Positions 25,605-36,144 of a stretch of 64,000 nt of DNA are shown one piece after another. The translations under genes were made by a program, and so were the position numbers. The stretch spans positions 62,001-126,000 of the forward strand of contig NZ_VWSG01000010.1 in assembly GCF_008629655.1 (NCBI RefSeq), read 5' to 3'. This stretch comes from Paenimyroides baculatum. GTDB taxonomy: Bacteria > Bacteroidota > Bacteroidia > Flavobacteriales > Flavobacteriaceae. The notes under the pieces were generated by a model, which saw nothing but the letters and a program-made list of their open reading frames with translations, had not been told where the DNA came from and searched no databases. How positions within the stretch are numbered: position 1 is the first letter of the stretch; the number at the start of each line of letters is the position of its first letter.

Positions 25605-25985
25605 ATGTTTACGATTTTTTTAGTGTTAATCACCATTGTTGCCCTACTTTTAATCATTGTTATTATGATTCAAAACCCTAAAGGCGGTGGTTTAGATTCA
25701 TCGTTAGGTGGTTCAACATCTATTGGTGGTGTACAAAACACAAATAAATTTTTAGATAAAAGTACATGGACTTTGGCAGCTGCTTTAGTAATTTTAATTT
25801 TAGTTTCTAGCTTAAGTTTCCAAGGTGATTTCTCTAGCGATTCTAAAATTTTAGATCCAAACACCGTTGTGGCTCCGCCAGCTGCTTTACCTACTGCAGG
25901 TGCCGCACAAGGTCAGGCTCAACCAGCGCAAAATACTCCAAGCGAGCAAGCGCCTGCCACTACACCGGCACAACCTGCTAACTAA
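25605..25985 (+). CDS. secG: Preprotein translocase subunit SecG
   Basis: A 126-residue membrane protein with two transmembrane helices (residues about 2-21 and 50-68). The SecG motif MIQNPKGGGLDSSLGGSTSIGG lies between them, then a Pro/Ala/Gln-rich tail of about 40 residues. SecG assists SecYEG-mediated export. It starts 12 bases after the TPR-like gene and is followed by a strong terminator. Confidence 0.95.
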   Translation: MFTIFLVLITIVALLLIIVIMIQNPKGGGLDSSLGGSTSIGGVQNTNKFLDKSTWTLAAALVILILVSSLSFQGDFSSDSKILDPNTVVAPPAALPTAGAAQGQAQPAQNTPSEQAPATTPAQPAN

Positions 25986-26010
25986 ATTATAGTGAAATAC
26001 ACAAATTAAT

Positions 26011-26037
26011 GCCAGCTTGTCATAAGCTGGCATTTTT
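26011..26037 (+). terminator. Terminator after secG
   Basis: The stem GCCAGCTT-GTCAT-AAGCTGGC is followed by ATTTTTATTT. It ends the lptE-secG transcript before the groES promoter. Confidence 0.88.
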
Positions 26038-26071
26038 ATTTCTGTCAAAATATCACTTTTACTGGTTGGCA

Positions 26072-26079
26072 TACTTTTG
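26072..26079 (+). promoter_or_regulatory. Bacteroidetes -7 box (TACTTTTG) of groESL
   Basis: An exact TAnnTTTG box about 47 bases upstream of the groES ATG and downstream of the secG terminator. No CIRCE inverted repeat was seen in the 100-base leader region. Confidence 0.5.
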
Positions 26080-26125
26080 GTCAAATCAATAACAAATCAA
26101 TTATAAAAAAATAAACTTAAATAGT

Positions 26126-26401
26126 ATGGCATTAAACGTTAAACCATTAGCAGACCGCGTTATTATTGAACCAGCTGCTGCAGAAACTCAAACTGCATCA
26201 GGAATCATTATTCCAGACACAGCAAAAGAGAAACCACAAAAAGGAACTGTTGTTGCTGTTGGTAACGGTAAAAAAGACGAGCCGTTAACCGTAAAAGTTG
26301 GCGACACTGTTTTATATGGAAAATATGCAGGTACCGATTTAAAATTTGAAGGCAAAGATTTCTTAATCATGCGTGAGGAAGATATTTTGGCGATTATATA
26401 G
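26126..26401 (+). CDS. groES: Co-chaperonin GroES
   Basis: A 91-residue co-chaperonin that caps GroEL. It has [34 protein letters not shown], covering the mobile loop, and [12 protein letters not shown]. Length and ends are complete. It is followed after 98 bases by groEL in the usual order. Confidence 0.98.
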   Translation: MALNVKPLADRVIIEPAAAETQTASGIIIPDTAKEKPQKGTVVAVGNGKKDEPLTVKVGDTVLYGKYAGTDLKFEGKDFLIMREEDILAII

Positions 26402-26454
26402 TTGTTTATTCGTTGATTTGTTTATTCGATAAATCGGAACAGATCAACAGTTAA

Positions 26455-28128
<1,674 letters not shown>

Positions 28129-28150
28129 GATCCGTTTCAATATAAAATAA

Positions 28151-28180
28151 AAAAATCCGACTAAAATTAGTCGGATTTTT
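28151..28180. terminator. Bidirectional terminator, groEL / LemA-like gene
   Basis: The palindrome AAAAATCCGACTA-AAAT-TAGTCGGATTTTT separates the convergent genes; both sides have T runs on the relevant strand. Confidence 0.9.
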
Positions 28181-28184
28181 TATT

Positions 28185-28757
28185 TTACAAACCTTTACTT
28201 TTTTCTATCTCTAACATCCACTCTAGGTCTTTATCATACTTCGTTTTTGGGTTTTCATTCTCAATTCCATACTTCAATTCAAACCACTCTTTTGTTTTAT
28301 AACGCTTGAAAGTATACAGATTTAAGGGAAAACTTCTAATAAAATCATTATAATTTCTTGCAGCTGTATCGTAATTTAAAACTAAATGATTCAGTCTTTT
28401 ATGTTTGGATTCTAATGCGTTCAAATCACTATCATTCGATAAAGTATCTGCCTTAATTTTTAAAACTAATTTATTTAAATAATATTCATTTTCTGAAAAA
28501 TCCAAGGTGCATTCGTTAATCATCTTTTGATTATTTATAATCAGATTTAAACTATCATTTGAAATATATTTATTGTTTTCATTTATCTTAGAAAGTAATT
28601 CTGCATGTAAGTAAACATCATTCTTTAACAAATTCCATTTTTCATCTACATCTTGATCCCGTTGAATAATTTCACGTTCAACAAAATACTTACCAATTGA
28701 AATTACAAGGAAAGCTGCAACAATTAGTGATATAAATATAATTATAACTTTTTTCAT
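28185..28757 (-). CDS. Divergent LemA-family membrane protein
   Basis: A 190-residue protein with one N-terminal transmembrane helix (VIIIFISLIVAAFLVISIG), then a helical soluble part. The C-terminal YDTAARNYNDFIRSFPLNLYTF, followed by WFELKYGIENENPK, corresponds to the AAxxYNxxxxxFP end of LemA proteins. The N-terminal VDEKWNLLKNDV matches their WxxVxxxLQRR region only loosely, so this is a distant member. LemA proteins are membrane-anchored four-helix bundles of unclear function. The gene stands alone, separated from the upstream metal cluster by a terminator. Confidence 0.65.
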   Translation of the reverse strand: MKKVIIIFISLIVAAFLVISIGKYFVEREIIQRDQDVDEKWNLLKNDVYLHAELLSKINENNKYISNDSLNLIINNQKMINECTLDFSENEYYLNKLVLKIKADTLSNDSDLNALESKHKRLNHLVLNYDTAARNYNDFIRSFPLNLYTFKRYKTKEWFELKYGIENENPKTKYDKDLEWMLEIEKSKGL

Positions 28758-28770
28758 TCTATAAAAATAA

Positions 28771-28800
28771 AAAACTGCATCTAAAAAGATACAGTTTTAT
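28771..28800 (-). terminator. Terminator of the HYC/TonB/HMA cluster
   Basis: On the minus strand AAAACTGTATC pairs with GATGCAGTTTT (one wobble) and is followed by a T-rich run. It lies between the HMA gene and the LemA-like gene. Confidence 0.75.
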
Positions 28801-28812
28801 AAAATTAATTCT

Positions 28813-29160
28813 TTACGATTCTCTATCGTATTGGCAACAGCCATGTAAATTATCGTAAGTATCCTTTTCTGCTTTAACTTCTTTAGTATCGTGACCAGCT
28901 TTTGCAACCGATTCCTGAACTTTTAATGCAGTGGTTTTGTTTTCGTCGATAATCAAGTGAAGGGTTTGATCGTCTGAATGCCAATCAGCCGATTTTACTC
29001 CTTTTACAGCAAAAGCAGCTTTTTCAATACGTTTTTTACACATATCGCAATTACCCTTTACTTCAACATCAACTTTTGCGTTTTTGCTTTTCTTTTCCTG
29101 TGCTGTAGATGTAAATGCCACACCTAAAACAGCCAATAATACTAATAAGTATTTTTTCAT
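28813..29160 (-). CDS. Secreted heavy-metal-associated (HMA) domain protein
   Basis: A 115-residue protein with a signal peptide (ending about TSTAQ) and a ferredoxin-like HMA domain carrying the metal-binding GNCDMCKKRIEKA motif (CxxC). It ends in an extra Cys pair in LHGCCQYD, which could add a second thiol site. It probably binds a soft metal such as copper in the periplasm. It is the last gene of a three-gene cluster with a TonB receptor and an HYC_CC_PP protein; the metal cannot be named from the sequence. Confidence 0.9.
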   Translation of the reverse strand: MKKYLLVLLAVLGVAFTSTAQEKKSKNAKVDVEVKGNCDMCKKRIEKAAFAVKGVKSADWHSDDQTLHLIIDENKTTALKVQESVAKAGHDTKEVKAEKDTYDNLHGCCQYDRES

Positions 29161-29184
29161 TTTTCTTTATTTTTAAATTGTTAG

Positions 29185-31416
29185 TTATTTAATTTTAAAT
29201 CGTAATCCGGCATAATACATTTGTCCAAAAATTGGTCCGTACACAATTGTACTATCAAATTCATTGCCAAACGGATCATCAGCTCCTAAAATCACTCTAT
29301 GCTGTTGATAATTCCCAATGTTTTCGCCACCAACATACACTTCAAATCTATCAGAAAAAACTTTAGTTACCTGTGCATTGATTGTAGAAAACGGGTTGGT
29401 ATATGATGCCAACTGATTTTCTGCCGAATTATCGCCTGTATAAGGTAAACGCTGCGCTCCTAACCAGTTCCAAGTAGCATCGAACTTCCAATAACTGCCG
29501 TTATTTTCGTGTGTAGTAAATTCTAAATTGGCAAATAGACGATGTTTAGCCTGCAATGGTCGTTCTAACGTTTTATCGCCATACGTTGTTTTAATATCGT
29601 AATATTTATACGCCGTTCTTAAGTTTAAATGTTTGATGATGTTGTAATTTAATTCGGCTTGAAAAGAATTTGCGTACGATTTACCATCTAAATTATAAAA
29701 ATTAACGGTTCTTGCAGATTGATCCATATCAACTACAATCTGATTTTGGAAATCGGTGCGGTAAAAATCAAGCGTTAAACTAGCATTCTTTCCTAAAAAA
29801 GTAAAATCTTGCGACACACTTAGACCATAATTCCAAGCAATTTCAGGGTCCATTCCATAAGCTTTTCCGCCTTCGTTCAAAATATTAAACTGACGTGAAC
29901 TTGCGAACAAATACTGGTTTTCTGCAAAAATATTCGCCAATCTTTTTCCTCGACCTGCCGATGCACGAAGGGTTGTTTTTTCCCCCGGATTGTAACGCAA
30001 GTGCATACGCGGAGTTACAAACGTTCCCAATCGGTTAGAATTATCGATTCTTCCACCTAAAATCAACGCTAAATTATTGGCATTATCATACGTATATTCA
30101 AAGAAAGCACCGTAGCTTGTATCGGTTCTGTCGAAATTTCTATTACCGTAATTTGCTACGAATTCCGAATAATCATCGTGCATAAAACTTGCTCCGGTAG
30201 AGAATTTATGCAACGTATTGCTGATGATAGAACTATATAAAAAGTTGGAATAAATACTGCGTTGTGTGATATCGAACTGGTTTAAACCAAAATACGAATT
30301 TTGTTTATGATAGCTGAACGAGTTCTGCCAACCGAAACTTTTGTAAGGCTGATCTGGGAAAACATAACCAACTTTTGTACTGGCATCAAACTTATCGGTA
30401 TTTAGTTCTGATCCCCATTTTAAAGTTGATAATTTGTGTTGTTTCTTATCAAAATCAATTTCTCCGGTTTGTTTTTCGTCTTTCATGTAACGTGCCGTAA
30501 TAAAGGCAATCCAACCTTTTTCAAGGTTTTGATACTGCCAACGGTTCATTACATTTACCTGACTTCCAAGCGGATTATCTAAAAATCCGTCGTGATTCAT
30601 ATCATTCTTTTTAACGCGGGTGTTTCCATGAACAAACAACGAAGTGCTCCATTTATCAGAAATTTTCTCATTAAAATGAGCATTCAATTCAAAACGCGCA
30701 TCGGTTGATCCGTATAAATTCAAGAAGAAAGGAATATCGTTTCCTGGCTTGATCAATTCGGTATTTATCTGTCCCGAAATACTTTCAAAACCATTCACAA
30801 CACTTCCCGCACCTTTGGTAACCTGAATACTTTCTACCCAAGTTCCCGGCGTGAACGACAAACCGTAAGCCTGCGAAGCCCCGCGAACACTCGGAATATT
30901 TTCTTCGGCAATTAAAATATACGGACTTGTTAAGCCCAACATTTTAATTTGTTTTGATCCGGAAATGGCATCTGAAAAATTCACATCAATTGACGGATTT
31001 GTTTCAAAAGATTCAGCCAAATTACAACAAGCCGCTTTTAGCAACTCGCCACTGTTCATGGTTTGCGAGTTGGTAATACCTTTATTACGTTCGGTATTTT
31101 TCTTGTTTACGTTTACAACCAATTCGTTTAAACTAGCTTCGGGTTGAATTTGAAACGTGTAAAATTGGTCTTTATCTGTTAATTCGGCTTCTAAAACCTC
31201 GTATCCTTCAGCATAAATATAAACTGCAGACGGTTCGTTTAAAGTAACTTCGAACATTCCGAATTTATCTGTAGTGGCAACAACGCTGTCGTTAACCGTA
31301 ATATTTGCTTTTTCTATAGATGAATTGTAAGTATCTAAAACTTTACCCTTGTAAGTATCTTGGGCATAAATGTTGTGCACGCCGAACGCACACAATAGCA
31401 TTAAGGTATATTTCAT
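29185..31416 (-). CDS. TonB-dependent receptor, probable metal or metallophore uptake
   Basis: A 743-residue outer-membrane receptor. Signal peptide about residues 1-18, then a carboxypeptidase-like regulatory beta-sandwich (about 20-95), the plug (about 115-225) and a 22-strand-type barrel to the C-terminal YAGLRFKIK. The plug begins GELLKAACCNLAESFETNPSIDV; this Cys-Cys-containing signature is typical of Bacteroidota receptors that travel with HMA and HYC_CC_PP genes. The role in copper or another heavy metal is inferred from its neighbours. Gaps of 24 and 46 bases to the flanking genes indicate an operon. Confidence 0.93.
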   Translation of the reverse strand: MKYTLMLLCAFGVHNIYAQDTYKGKVLDTYNSSIEKANITVNDSVVATTDKFGMFEVTLNEPSAVYIYAEGYEVLEAELTDKDQFYTFQIQPEASLNELVVNVNKKNTERNKGITNSQTMNSGELLKAACCNLAESFETNPSIDVNFSDAISGSKQIKMLGLTSPYILIAEENIPSVRGASQAYGLSFTPGTWVESIQVTKGAGSVVNGFESISGQINTELIKPGNDIPFFLNLYGSTDARFELNAHFNEKISDKWSTSLFVHGNTRVKKNDMNHDGFLDNPLGSQVNVMNRWQYQNLEKGWIAFITARYMKDEKQTGEIDFDKKQHKLSTLKWGSELNTDKFDASTKVGYVFPDQPYKSFGWQNSFSYHKQNSYFGLNQFDITQRSIYSNFLYSSIISNTLHKFSTGASFMHDDYSEFVANYGNRNFDRTDTSYGAFFEYTYDNANNLALILGGRIDNSNRLGTFVTPRMHLRYNPGEKTTLRASAGRGKRLANIFAENQYLFASSRQFNILNEGGKAYGMDPEIAWNYGLSVSQDFTFLGKNASLTLDFYRTDFQNQIVVDMDQSARTVNFYNLDGKSYANSFQAELNYNIIKHLNLRTAYKYYDIKTTYGDKTLERPLQAKHRLFANLEFTTHENNGSYWKFDATWNWLGAQRLPYTGDNSAENQLASYTNPFSTINAQVTKVFSDRFEVYVGGENIGNYQQHRVILGADDPFGNEFDSTIVYGPIFGQMYYAGLRFKIK

Positions 31417-31462
31417 GAATTTGCATAATTAATTAAACATTCTTTTGGTAAAAAATGTGTAA

Positions 31463-31882
31463 TTATGCGTACAGCAAGTATTGGTTATAGAGTTTGTATA
31501 ATGGCGGAGCATTACTTTCGCAACGAAAAGTAACATTGATTTTCTTTGGCAGATTGCTTTTAGAAATAACAAGTGGCTGAAATTTATAAACAACAGGCGT
31601 TATAAAATCTGAAAACTGCTGAACGTTAAAAACCTTTATAACAACATCGTCTGTTTTTTGTTTAATGGTTTCGTTTTTACAACAATCTTTCTTTACCGTT
31701 TCGTTTTTTTCTTTGCAACACGCTTTTTCGTGTGTGTCTTCTGCACAATTTATAGACGCAGCATAACCTAATTCAACTTTTTCAATTTCGTTTCCACAAT
31801 AATGAATATTAATAGCTAACCCTACATTTGAGAAAAGTACGGCTGCTGCTAATAAAAAATTATATAGATAGCGTTGAAACAT
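31463..31882 (-). CDS. HYC_CC_PP family secreted protein
   Basis: A 139-residue protein with a signal peptide or membrane anchor (about 1-24). It carries the family signature HYCGNEI near residue 27, then a Cys-rich stretch with ACCKEK and DCCKNE, and a C-terminal part with the expected proline-containing segment (SNAPPLYKLYNQYLLYA). The family is small, periplasmic and associated with metal-linked TonB receptors. The clustered CC pairs and His suggest metal binding or sensing; no function is proven. It is the first gene of the trio and is divergent from the GAF gene. Confidence 0.85.
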   Translation of the reverse strand: MFQRYLYNFLLAAAVLFSNVGLAINIHYCGNEIEKVELGYAASINCAEDTHEKACCKEKNETVKKDCCKNETIKQKTDDVVIKVFNVQQFSDFITPVVYKFQPLVISKSNLPKKINVTFRCESNAPPLYKLYNQYLLYA

Positions 31883-31932
31883 TTAAATTTTGTTGCGTTT
31901 TAATTTTTTGTAAATTTACTAAAAAAAAGAAT

Positions 31933-32391
31933 ATGGAAAGAGAACAATTAAAGATTTCTTTAACAGAAATCATAAAATCGAACAAAACCATTAACGAACG
32001 ATTACAAGAAATTTGTAATCTTTTGCGTTTAAATGTAGCACATTACGATTGGGTTGGCTTTTATTTTGCCGATGCCAACAAGAGAGAATTGCACTTGGGA
32101 CCATTTGCCGGGTTACCTACAGACCATACCACTATTCAGTTTGGGAAAGGCATTTGCGGGCAGGTTGCCGAAAGCAATGAAACTTTTTTGGTTGATGATG
32201 TTACTGCGCAAGACAATTATATTTCGTGTAACATTGATGTGAAATCTGAAATTGTTGTACCAATTATTGTAAATGGTATCAACATAGGTCAGATCGATAT
32301 CGATTCAAACACCGCAAGCGCATTTAGTAGCGAAGATCAGGAATTACTGGAATGGCTTACCGATGAAATTGCAGAAATGTATAAAGGGTAA
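31933..32391 (+). CDS. GAF-domain protein of the free-methionine-sulfoxide-reductase type
   Basis: A 152-residue single GAF domain. I start at the ATG at 31933 because the frame upstream overlaps the divergent gene. It matches fRMsr enzymes (YDWVGFYFAD, LHLGPFAGLPT, GKGICGQVAES, SEIVVPIIVNGINIGQIDIDS). Of the three catalytic-region cysteines in the E. coli enzyme, the ICG and ISCN equivalents are present while the one after PAC is replaced (PTDHT). Reduction of free methionine-R-sulfoxide is plausible but not certain; a ligand-binding role is the alternative. Confidence 0.82.
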   Translation: MEREQLKISLTEIIKSNKTINERLQEICNLLRLNVAHYDWVGFYFADANKRELHLGPFAGLPTDHTTIQFGKGICGQVAESNETFLVDDVTAQDNYISCNIDVKSEIVVPIIVNGINIGQIDIDSNTASAFSSEDQELLEWLTDEIAEMYKG

Positions 32392-32429
32392 AAATACAGA
32401 CACATAATTGCAGGATTAAAAAAAAGATG

Positions 32430-32437
32430 TACATTTG
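32430..32437 (+). promoter_or_regulatory. Promoter of rpsO: -7 TACATTTG with -33 TTG
   Basis: TACATTTG fits TAnnTTTG, and TTG at 32408-32410 lies 19 bases upstream, the expected spacing. The leader to the rpsO ATG is about 50 bases. Confidence 0.65.
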
Positions 32438-32491
32438 CATCGAATTTTATAATTCAAAACATTACATAATAATCATTTAAATAATATTAGC

Positions 32492-32761
32492 ATGTATTTA
32501 ACTAAAGAAGTTAAAGAAGAAATCTTCGCTAAACACGGAGGTGCTGCAGCGAACACAGGTTCAGCAGAAGGACAAATTGCATTATTCACATTCAGAATTT
32601 CGCATTTAACAGAACACTTAAAAAAGAATCGTCACGATTACAATACAGAGCGTTCATTAGTTCTTTTAGTAGGTAAAAGAAGAAGTCTTTTAGATTACTT
32701 AAAGAAAAAAGATATCAACAGATATCGTGAAATTATCAAAGAATTGGGTATTAGAAAATAA
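32492..32761 (+). CDS. rpsO: 30S ribosomal protein S15
   Basis: An 89-residue ribosomal protein binding 16S rRNA and S6/S18. The sequence has GSAEGQIALFTFRISHLTEHLKKN and RRSLLDYLKKKDINRYREII, as in all S15. It is followed by a terminator and then pnp, the classical rpsO-pnp order. Confidence 0.98.
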   Translation: MYLTKEVKEEIFAKHGGAAANTGSAEGQIALFTFRISHLTEHLKKNRHDYNTERSLVLLVGKRRSLLDYLKKKDINRYREIIKELGIRK

Positions 32762-32774
32762 TCCATTTTACAAC

Positions 32775-32804
32775 GAGGTGTGCGCATGTGCACCTCTTTT
32801 TTTT
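32775..32804 (+). terminator. Terminator between rpsO and pnp
   Basis: The stem GAGGTG...CACCTC (extended by wobble pairs through TGCGCATGTG) is followed by T8. It should reduce read-through into pnp. Confidence 0.8.
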
Positions 32805-32900
32805 ATTATATTTAAGCATAAAAGCTTGGTTTTTCATTGGGGAACAACAACTACACAACACAACAACAACCCATTGTTTAATCAATTAGAGAATTAATTT

Positions 32901-35123
32901 ATGATTCCACAATTATTTGTAGAAAGCATCGATTTAGGTGATGGCAGAAACATCACAATCGAGACAGGACGCTTGGCGAAACAAGCCGATGGTTCTATAG
33001 TAGTAAGAATTGGAAAAACGGTTATTTTAGGAACCGTTGTTTCCGCAAGAAAAGCAAGTCCGGGAATCGACTTTTTACCGTTAACGGTAGATTATCGCGA
33101 AAAATTTGCTGCAGCTGGTCGTTTTCCAGGTGGTTTCTTTAAAAGAGAAGCGCGCCCAAGCGATAGCGAAGTATTAACAATGAGATTGGTAGACCGCGTT
33201 TTGCGTCCGCTTTTCCCAAGTGATTATCACGCAGAAGTTCAAGTTATGATTCAGTTAATGTCTCATGACGAAGACGTAATGCCTGATGCATTGGCAGGTT
33301 TGGCAGCTTCGGCAGCACTTGCTTTGTCTGACATTCCTTTTGAAACTTTGATTTCTGAAGCAAGAGTTGGACGTATCGATGGAAAATTCATCATCAACCC
33401 TTCTCGTGCACAATTAGAATTGTCTGATATCGACATGATGATCGGTGCTTCAAGAGATTCTATCACAATGGTAGAAGGTGAAATGAAAGAAATTTCAGAA
33501 AAAGAAATGGTTGAAGCCATTAAATTCGCACACGAACACATTAAAGTACAAATTGATGCTCAAGAAAGGTTGGCAGCTGCATTTGGAAAGAAAGAAGTTC
33601 GCGAATACGAAGGAGAGAAAGAAGACGAAGCTATTTTAGCAAAAGTTAAACAAGCGGCTTACGATAAAATTTACGCTATTGCAAGTAAAGGTTCTGCAAA
33701 ACATGAACGCTCTGCTGCTTTTGATGCCGTAAAAGAAGAAGTAGTGGCGTTGTTTACAGAAGAAGAATTGTTAGAAAACGGCGATTTAGTTTCTAAATAT
33801 TTCAAAAAAGTAAACAAAGACGCTGTTCGTAACGTTACTTTAGATTTAGGGACACGTTTAGACGGAAGAAAAACAACTGAAATTCGCCCAATTTGGTGCG
33901 AAGTTGATTACTTACCATCGGTTCACGGTTCTGCATTGTTTACACGTGGAGAAACTCAAGCATTGGCAACTGCAACTTTAGGAACTTCTAGAGAAGCAAA
34001 CGTTATTGATTCGCCATCTGAACAAGGAGAAGAAAAATTCTACTTACACTATAATTTCCCACCATTTTCAACAGGAGAAGCTCGTCCTTTAAGAGGAACT
34101 TCAAGAAGAGAAGTTGGTCACGGAAACTTGGCGCAACGTGCATTAAAAAACATGATTCCTGCAGATTGTCCTTATACAATCCGTGTGGTTTCTGAAGTAT
34201 TAGAATCAAACGGATCGTCTTCAATGGCAACTGTTTGTGCAGGTACTTTATCTTTGATGGATGCTGGTATTCAAATGATTCGTCCGGTTTCTGGAATCGC
34301 GATGGGATTGATTACAGACGGAAATCGTTTCGCAGTTTTATCTGATATTTTAGGTGACGAAGATCACTTGGGAGATATGGATTTCAAGGTAACTGGAACT
34401 TCAGAAGGTATTACAGCTTGCCAAATGGATATCAAAATTGATGGATTGAAATACGAAATCATGGAGCAGGCTTTAGATCAGGCTCGTGAAGGTCGTTTAC
34501 ATATCCTTGGAAAACTGACAGAAACTTTAGCGAAACCAAACGAAGAAGTTAAAGTTCATGCTCCAAAAATCATCATGAGAACAATTCCTGGTGCTTACAT
34601 TGGTGCGTTGATTGGTCCGGGTGGTAAAGTAATTCAAGAATTACAAAAAGCTACTGGTACAACAATTGTAATTACCGAGGTTGATGAAGAAGGCGTTGTG
34701 GAAATTTTAGGAACCGATCCTGCAGGAATTGAAGCAGTATTGGCTAAAATTCAATCGATCACTTTTAAACCACAAGTTGGCGAAGCTTACGAAGTTAAAG
34801 TAATTAAAATGTTAGAATTTGGCGCTGTAGTAGAATATACTGCTGCACCAGGAAACGAAGTTTTATTACACGTATCTGAATTAGCTTGGGAACGTACAGA
34901 AAATGTTACCGATGTAGTAAACATGGGCGATGTATTCCAAGTTAAATATTTAGGTTTAGATCCTAAAACAAGAAAAGAAAAAGTATCGCGCAAGGCATTA
35001 TTACCTCGCCCTCCAAAACCAGAAGGAAAATCTGAAAACGGAGAAGGCAAGTCTGAAAACAGACCAGCGCACAGAAATAACGATAACAAACCTTCTAACG
35101 ACAAGAAAGAAGAAAACAAATAG
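32901..35123 (+). CDS. pnp: Polynucleotide phosphorylase
   Basis: A 740-residue phosphorolytic 3'-5' exoribonuclease. Two RNase PH domains (about 1-220 and 310-545) carry [13 protein letters not shown] and [20 protein letters not shown], and the second domain has the catalytic region [21 protein letters not shown] domain ([18 protein letters not shown]) and an S1 domain (about 620-690) follow, with a charged Lys/Glu/Asn tail. The start ATG at 32901 follows a 97-base spacer after the rpsO terminator, so pnp probably has its own promoter; no exact -7 box was found there. Confidence 0.98.
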   Translation: MIPQLFVESIDLGDGRNITIETGRLAKQADGSIVVRIGKTVILGTVVSARKASPGIDFLPLTVDYREKFAAAGRFPGGFFKREARPSDSEVLTMRLVDRVLRPLFPSDYHAEVQVMIQLMSHDEDVMPDALAGLAASAALALSDIPFETLISEARVGRIDGKFIINPSRAQLELSDIDMMIGASRDSITMVEGEMKEISEKEMVEAIKFAHEHIKVQIDAQERLAAAFGKKEVREYEGEKEDEAILAKVKQAAYDKIYAIASKGSAKHERSAAFDAVKEEVVALFTEEELLENGDLVSKYFKKVNKDAVRNVTLDLGTRLDGRKTTEIRPIWCEVDYLPSVHGSALFTRGETQALATATLGTSREANVIDSPSEQGEEKFYLHYNFPPFSTGEARPLRGTSRREVGHGNLAQRALKNMIPADCPYTIRVVSEVLESNGSSSMATVCAGTLSLMDAGIQMIRPVSGIAMGLITDGNRFAVLSDILGDEDHLGDMDFKVTGTSEGITACQMDIKIDGLKYEIMEQALDQAREGRLHILGKLTETLAKPNEEVKVHAPKIIMRTIPGAYIGALIGPGGKVIQELQKATGTTIVITEVDEEGVVEILGTDPAGIEAVLAKIQSITFKPQVGEAYEVKVIKMLEFGAVVEYTAAPGNEVLLHVSELAWERTENVTDVVNMGDVFQVKYLGLDPKTRKEKVSRKALLPRPPKPEGKSENGEGKSENRPAHRNNDNKPSNDKKEENK

Positions 35124-35142
35124 TTTCTGTTAAATCTATTCT

Positions 35143-35173
35143 AAACCGATGAGCAAACCTCATCGGTTTTTTT
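35143..35173 (+). terminator. Terminator after pnp
   Basis: The stem AAACCGATGAG-CAAAC-CTCATCGGTTT is followed by a T run. It overlaps a false in-frame ATG at 35149 that precedes the next gene. Confidence 0.9.
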
Positions 35174-35199
35174 ATTTTTACAACCAAAACAAACTACTT

Positions 35200-36060
35200 A
35201 TGAAAAACACTCTTTTACTTTTTGTGTGCACACTTGTTACACAAATTATTACCGCACAAAACATTAACCTGCAAATTTCAGATTCGGAAACAAAAGAACC
35301 AATAGATTTTGCCATCGTGCTTCTACCCGATCACAAGAAAAGTTTTGTATCAAACGAAAAAGGAATTTTTATGATCGATACAAACAAATACAAATTACCG
35401 TTAAAAGTAATCGTAGAGCAATTCGGTTTTGAGCTGCAAGAAATTACCTTACAAAATGCCACAAGTGTTTACAATATTTTTTTAAATCCGGCTACAGAAG
35501 TACTTCAAGAACTGATTATTCCACCAGCAAACGCTAAAATTAAAGAACGTACTTATGGTAGAACAAATGAAGGTTCGGGAAACATTCAAGGGCAAATGAA
35601 TCGTTTTGATAATGAAAATAAAGATTCTGGAAGTGAATTTGGATTAATCATTAAAACAAATGATCATTTAAAAAGATTGAAGAAAGTTCATTGGCATATA
35701 AACGGCATAACTTTTAAAAGAGCCATTTTTAATTTGCAGTTTTATGAAGTAGAAAACAACAAACCTACTAAACGCATTCCACACAGTGAAATAAACTTCT
35801 CTATCAACGAAAACCAAAAAGGGTGGCTGGTGTTAAACACAGAAAACAAAGATATTTATCTAGACGGCACTAAAAAGATAGCAGCTATTCTTAAAGTACA
35901 AAAAATTGAATTTAGAAAAGGAGAAAATGAAGGCAACTTACTTATGAACGTTGGCGCAGCAACCTCAAATATCATAACCTTAAGATCTAATATTTACGAA
36001 GGTTGGGAAAGCGGCCCAATGAATTATCCTTTTTACATCACCGTAGATTCGTACGAATAA
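35200..36060 (+). CDS. Secreted protein with carboxypeptidase-like regulatory domain
   Basis: A 286-residue exported protein with a signal peptide (about 1-18, ending IITAQ). The next 85 residues (NLQISDSETKEPIDFAIVLL to about 105) look like a CarbopepD_reg-type beta-sandwich often seen at the N-terminus of TonB receptors, but no plug or barrel follows. The C-terminal half (KKVHWHINGITFKRAIFNLQ... to MNYPFYITVDSYE) is beta-rich and resembles a conserved Bacteroidota domain I cannot name. I chose the ATG at 35200 because the one at 35149 lies inside the pnp terminator. The role is unknown. Confidence 0.7.
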   Translation: MKNTLLLFVCTLVTQIITAQNINLQISDSETKEPIDFAIVLLPDHKKSFVSNEKGIFMIDTNKYKLPLKVIVEQFGFELQEITLQNATSVYNIFLNPATEVLQELIIPPANAKIKERTYGRTNEGSGNIQGQMNRFDNENKDSGSEFGLIIKTNDHLKRLKKVHWHINGITFKRAIFNLQFYEVENNKPTKRIPHSEINFSINENQKGWLVLNTENKDIYLDGTKKIAAILKVQKIEFRKGENEGNLLMNVGAATSNIITLRSNIYEGWESGPMNYPFYITVDSYE

Positions 36061-36144
36061 AAAAGTTTTACAACTTTTTGTAACATTTTGCAACATGCTG
36101 CGTATAACTACAAGTTAACAACAAAGGAAGGGGTTATTTAAAAC

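Noticed and set aside
34787..35119. A 110-codon frame opposite pnp
   Set aside because: It is a shadow of the PNPase S1 domain and tail, with Ser/Leu/Phe-rich residues and no signal.
35149..35199. An earlier ATG for the secreted protein after pnp
   Set aside because: It lies inside the pnp terminator hairpin; the signal peptide begins at 35200.
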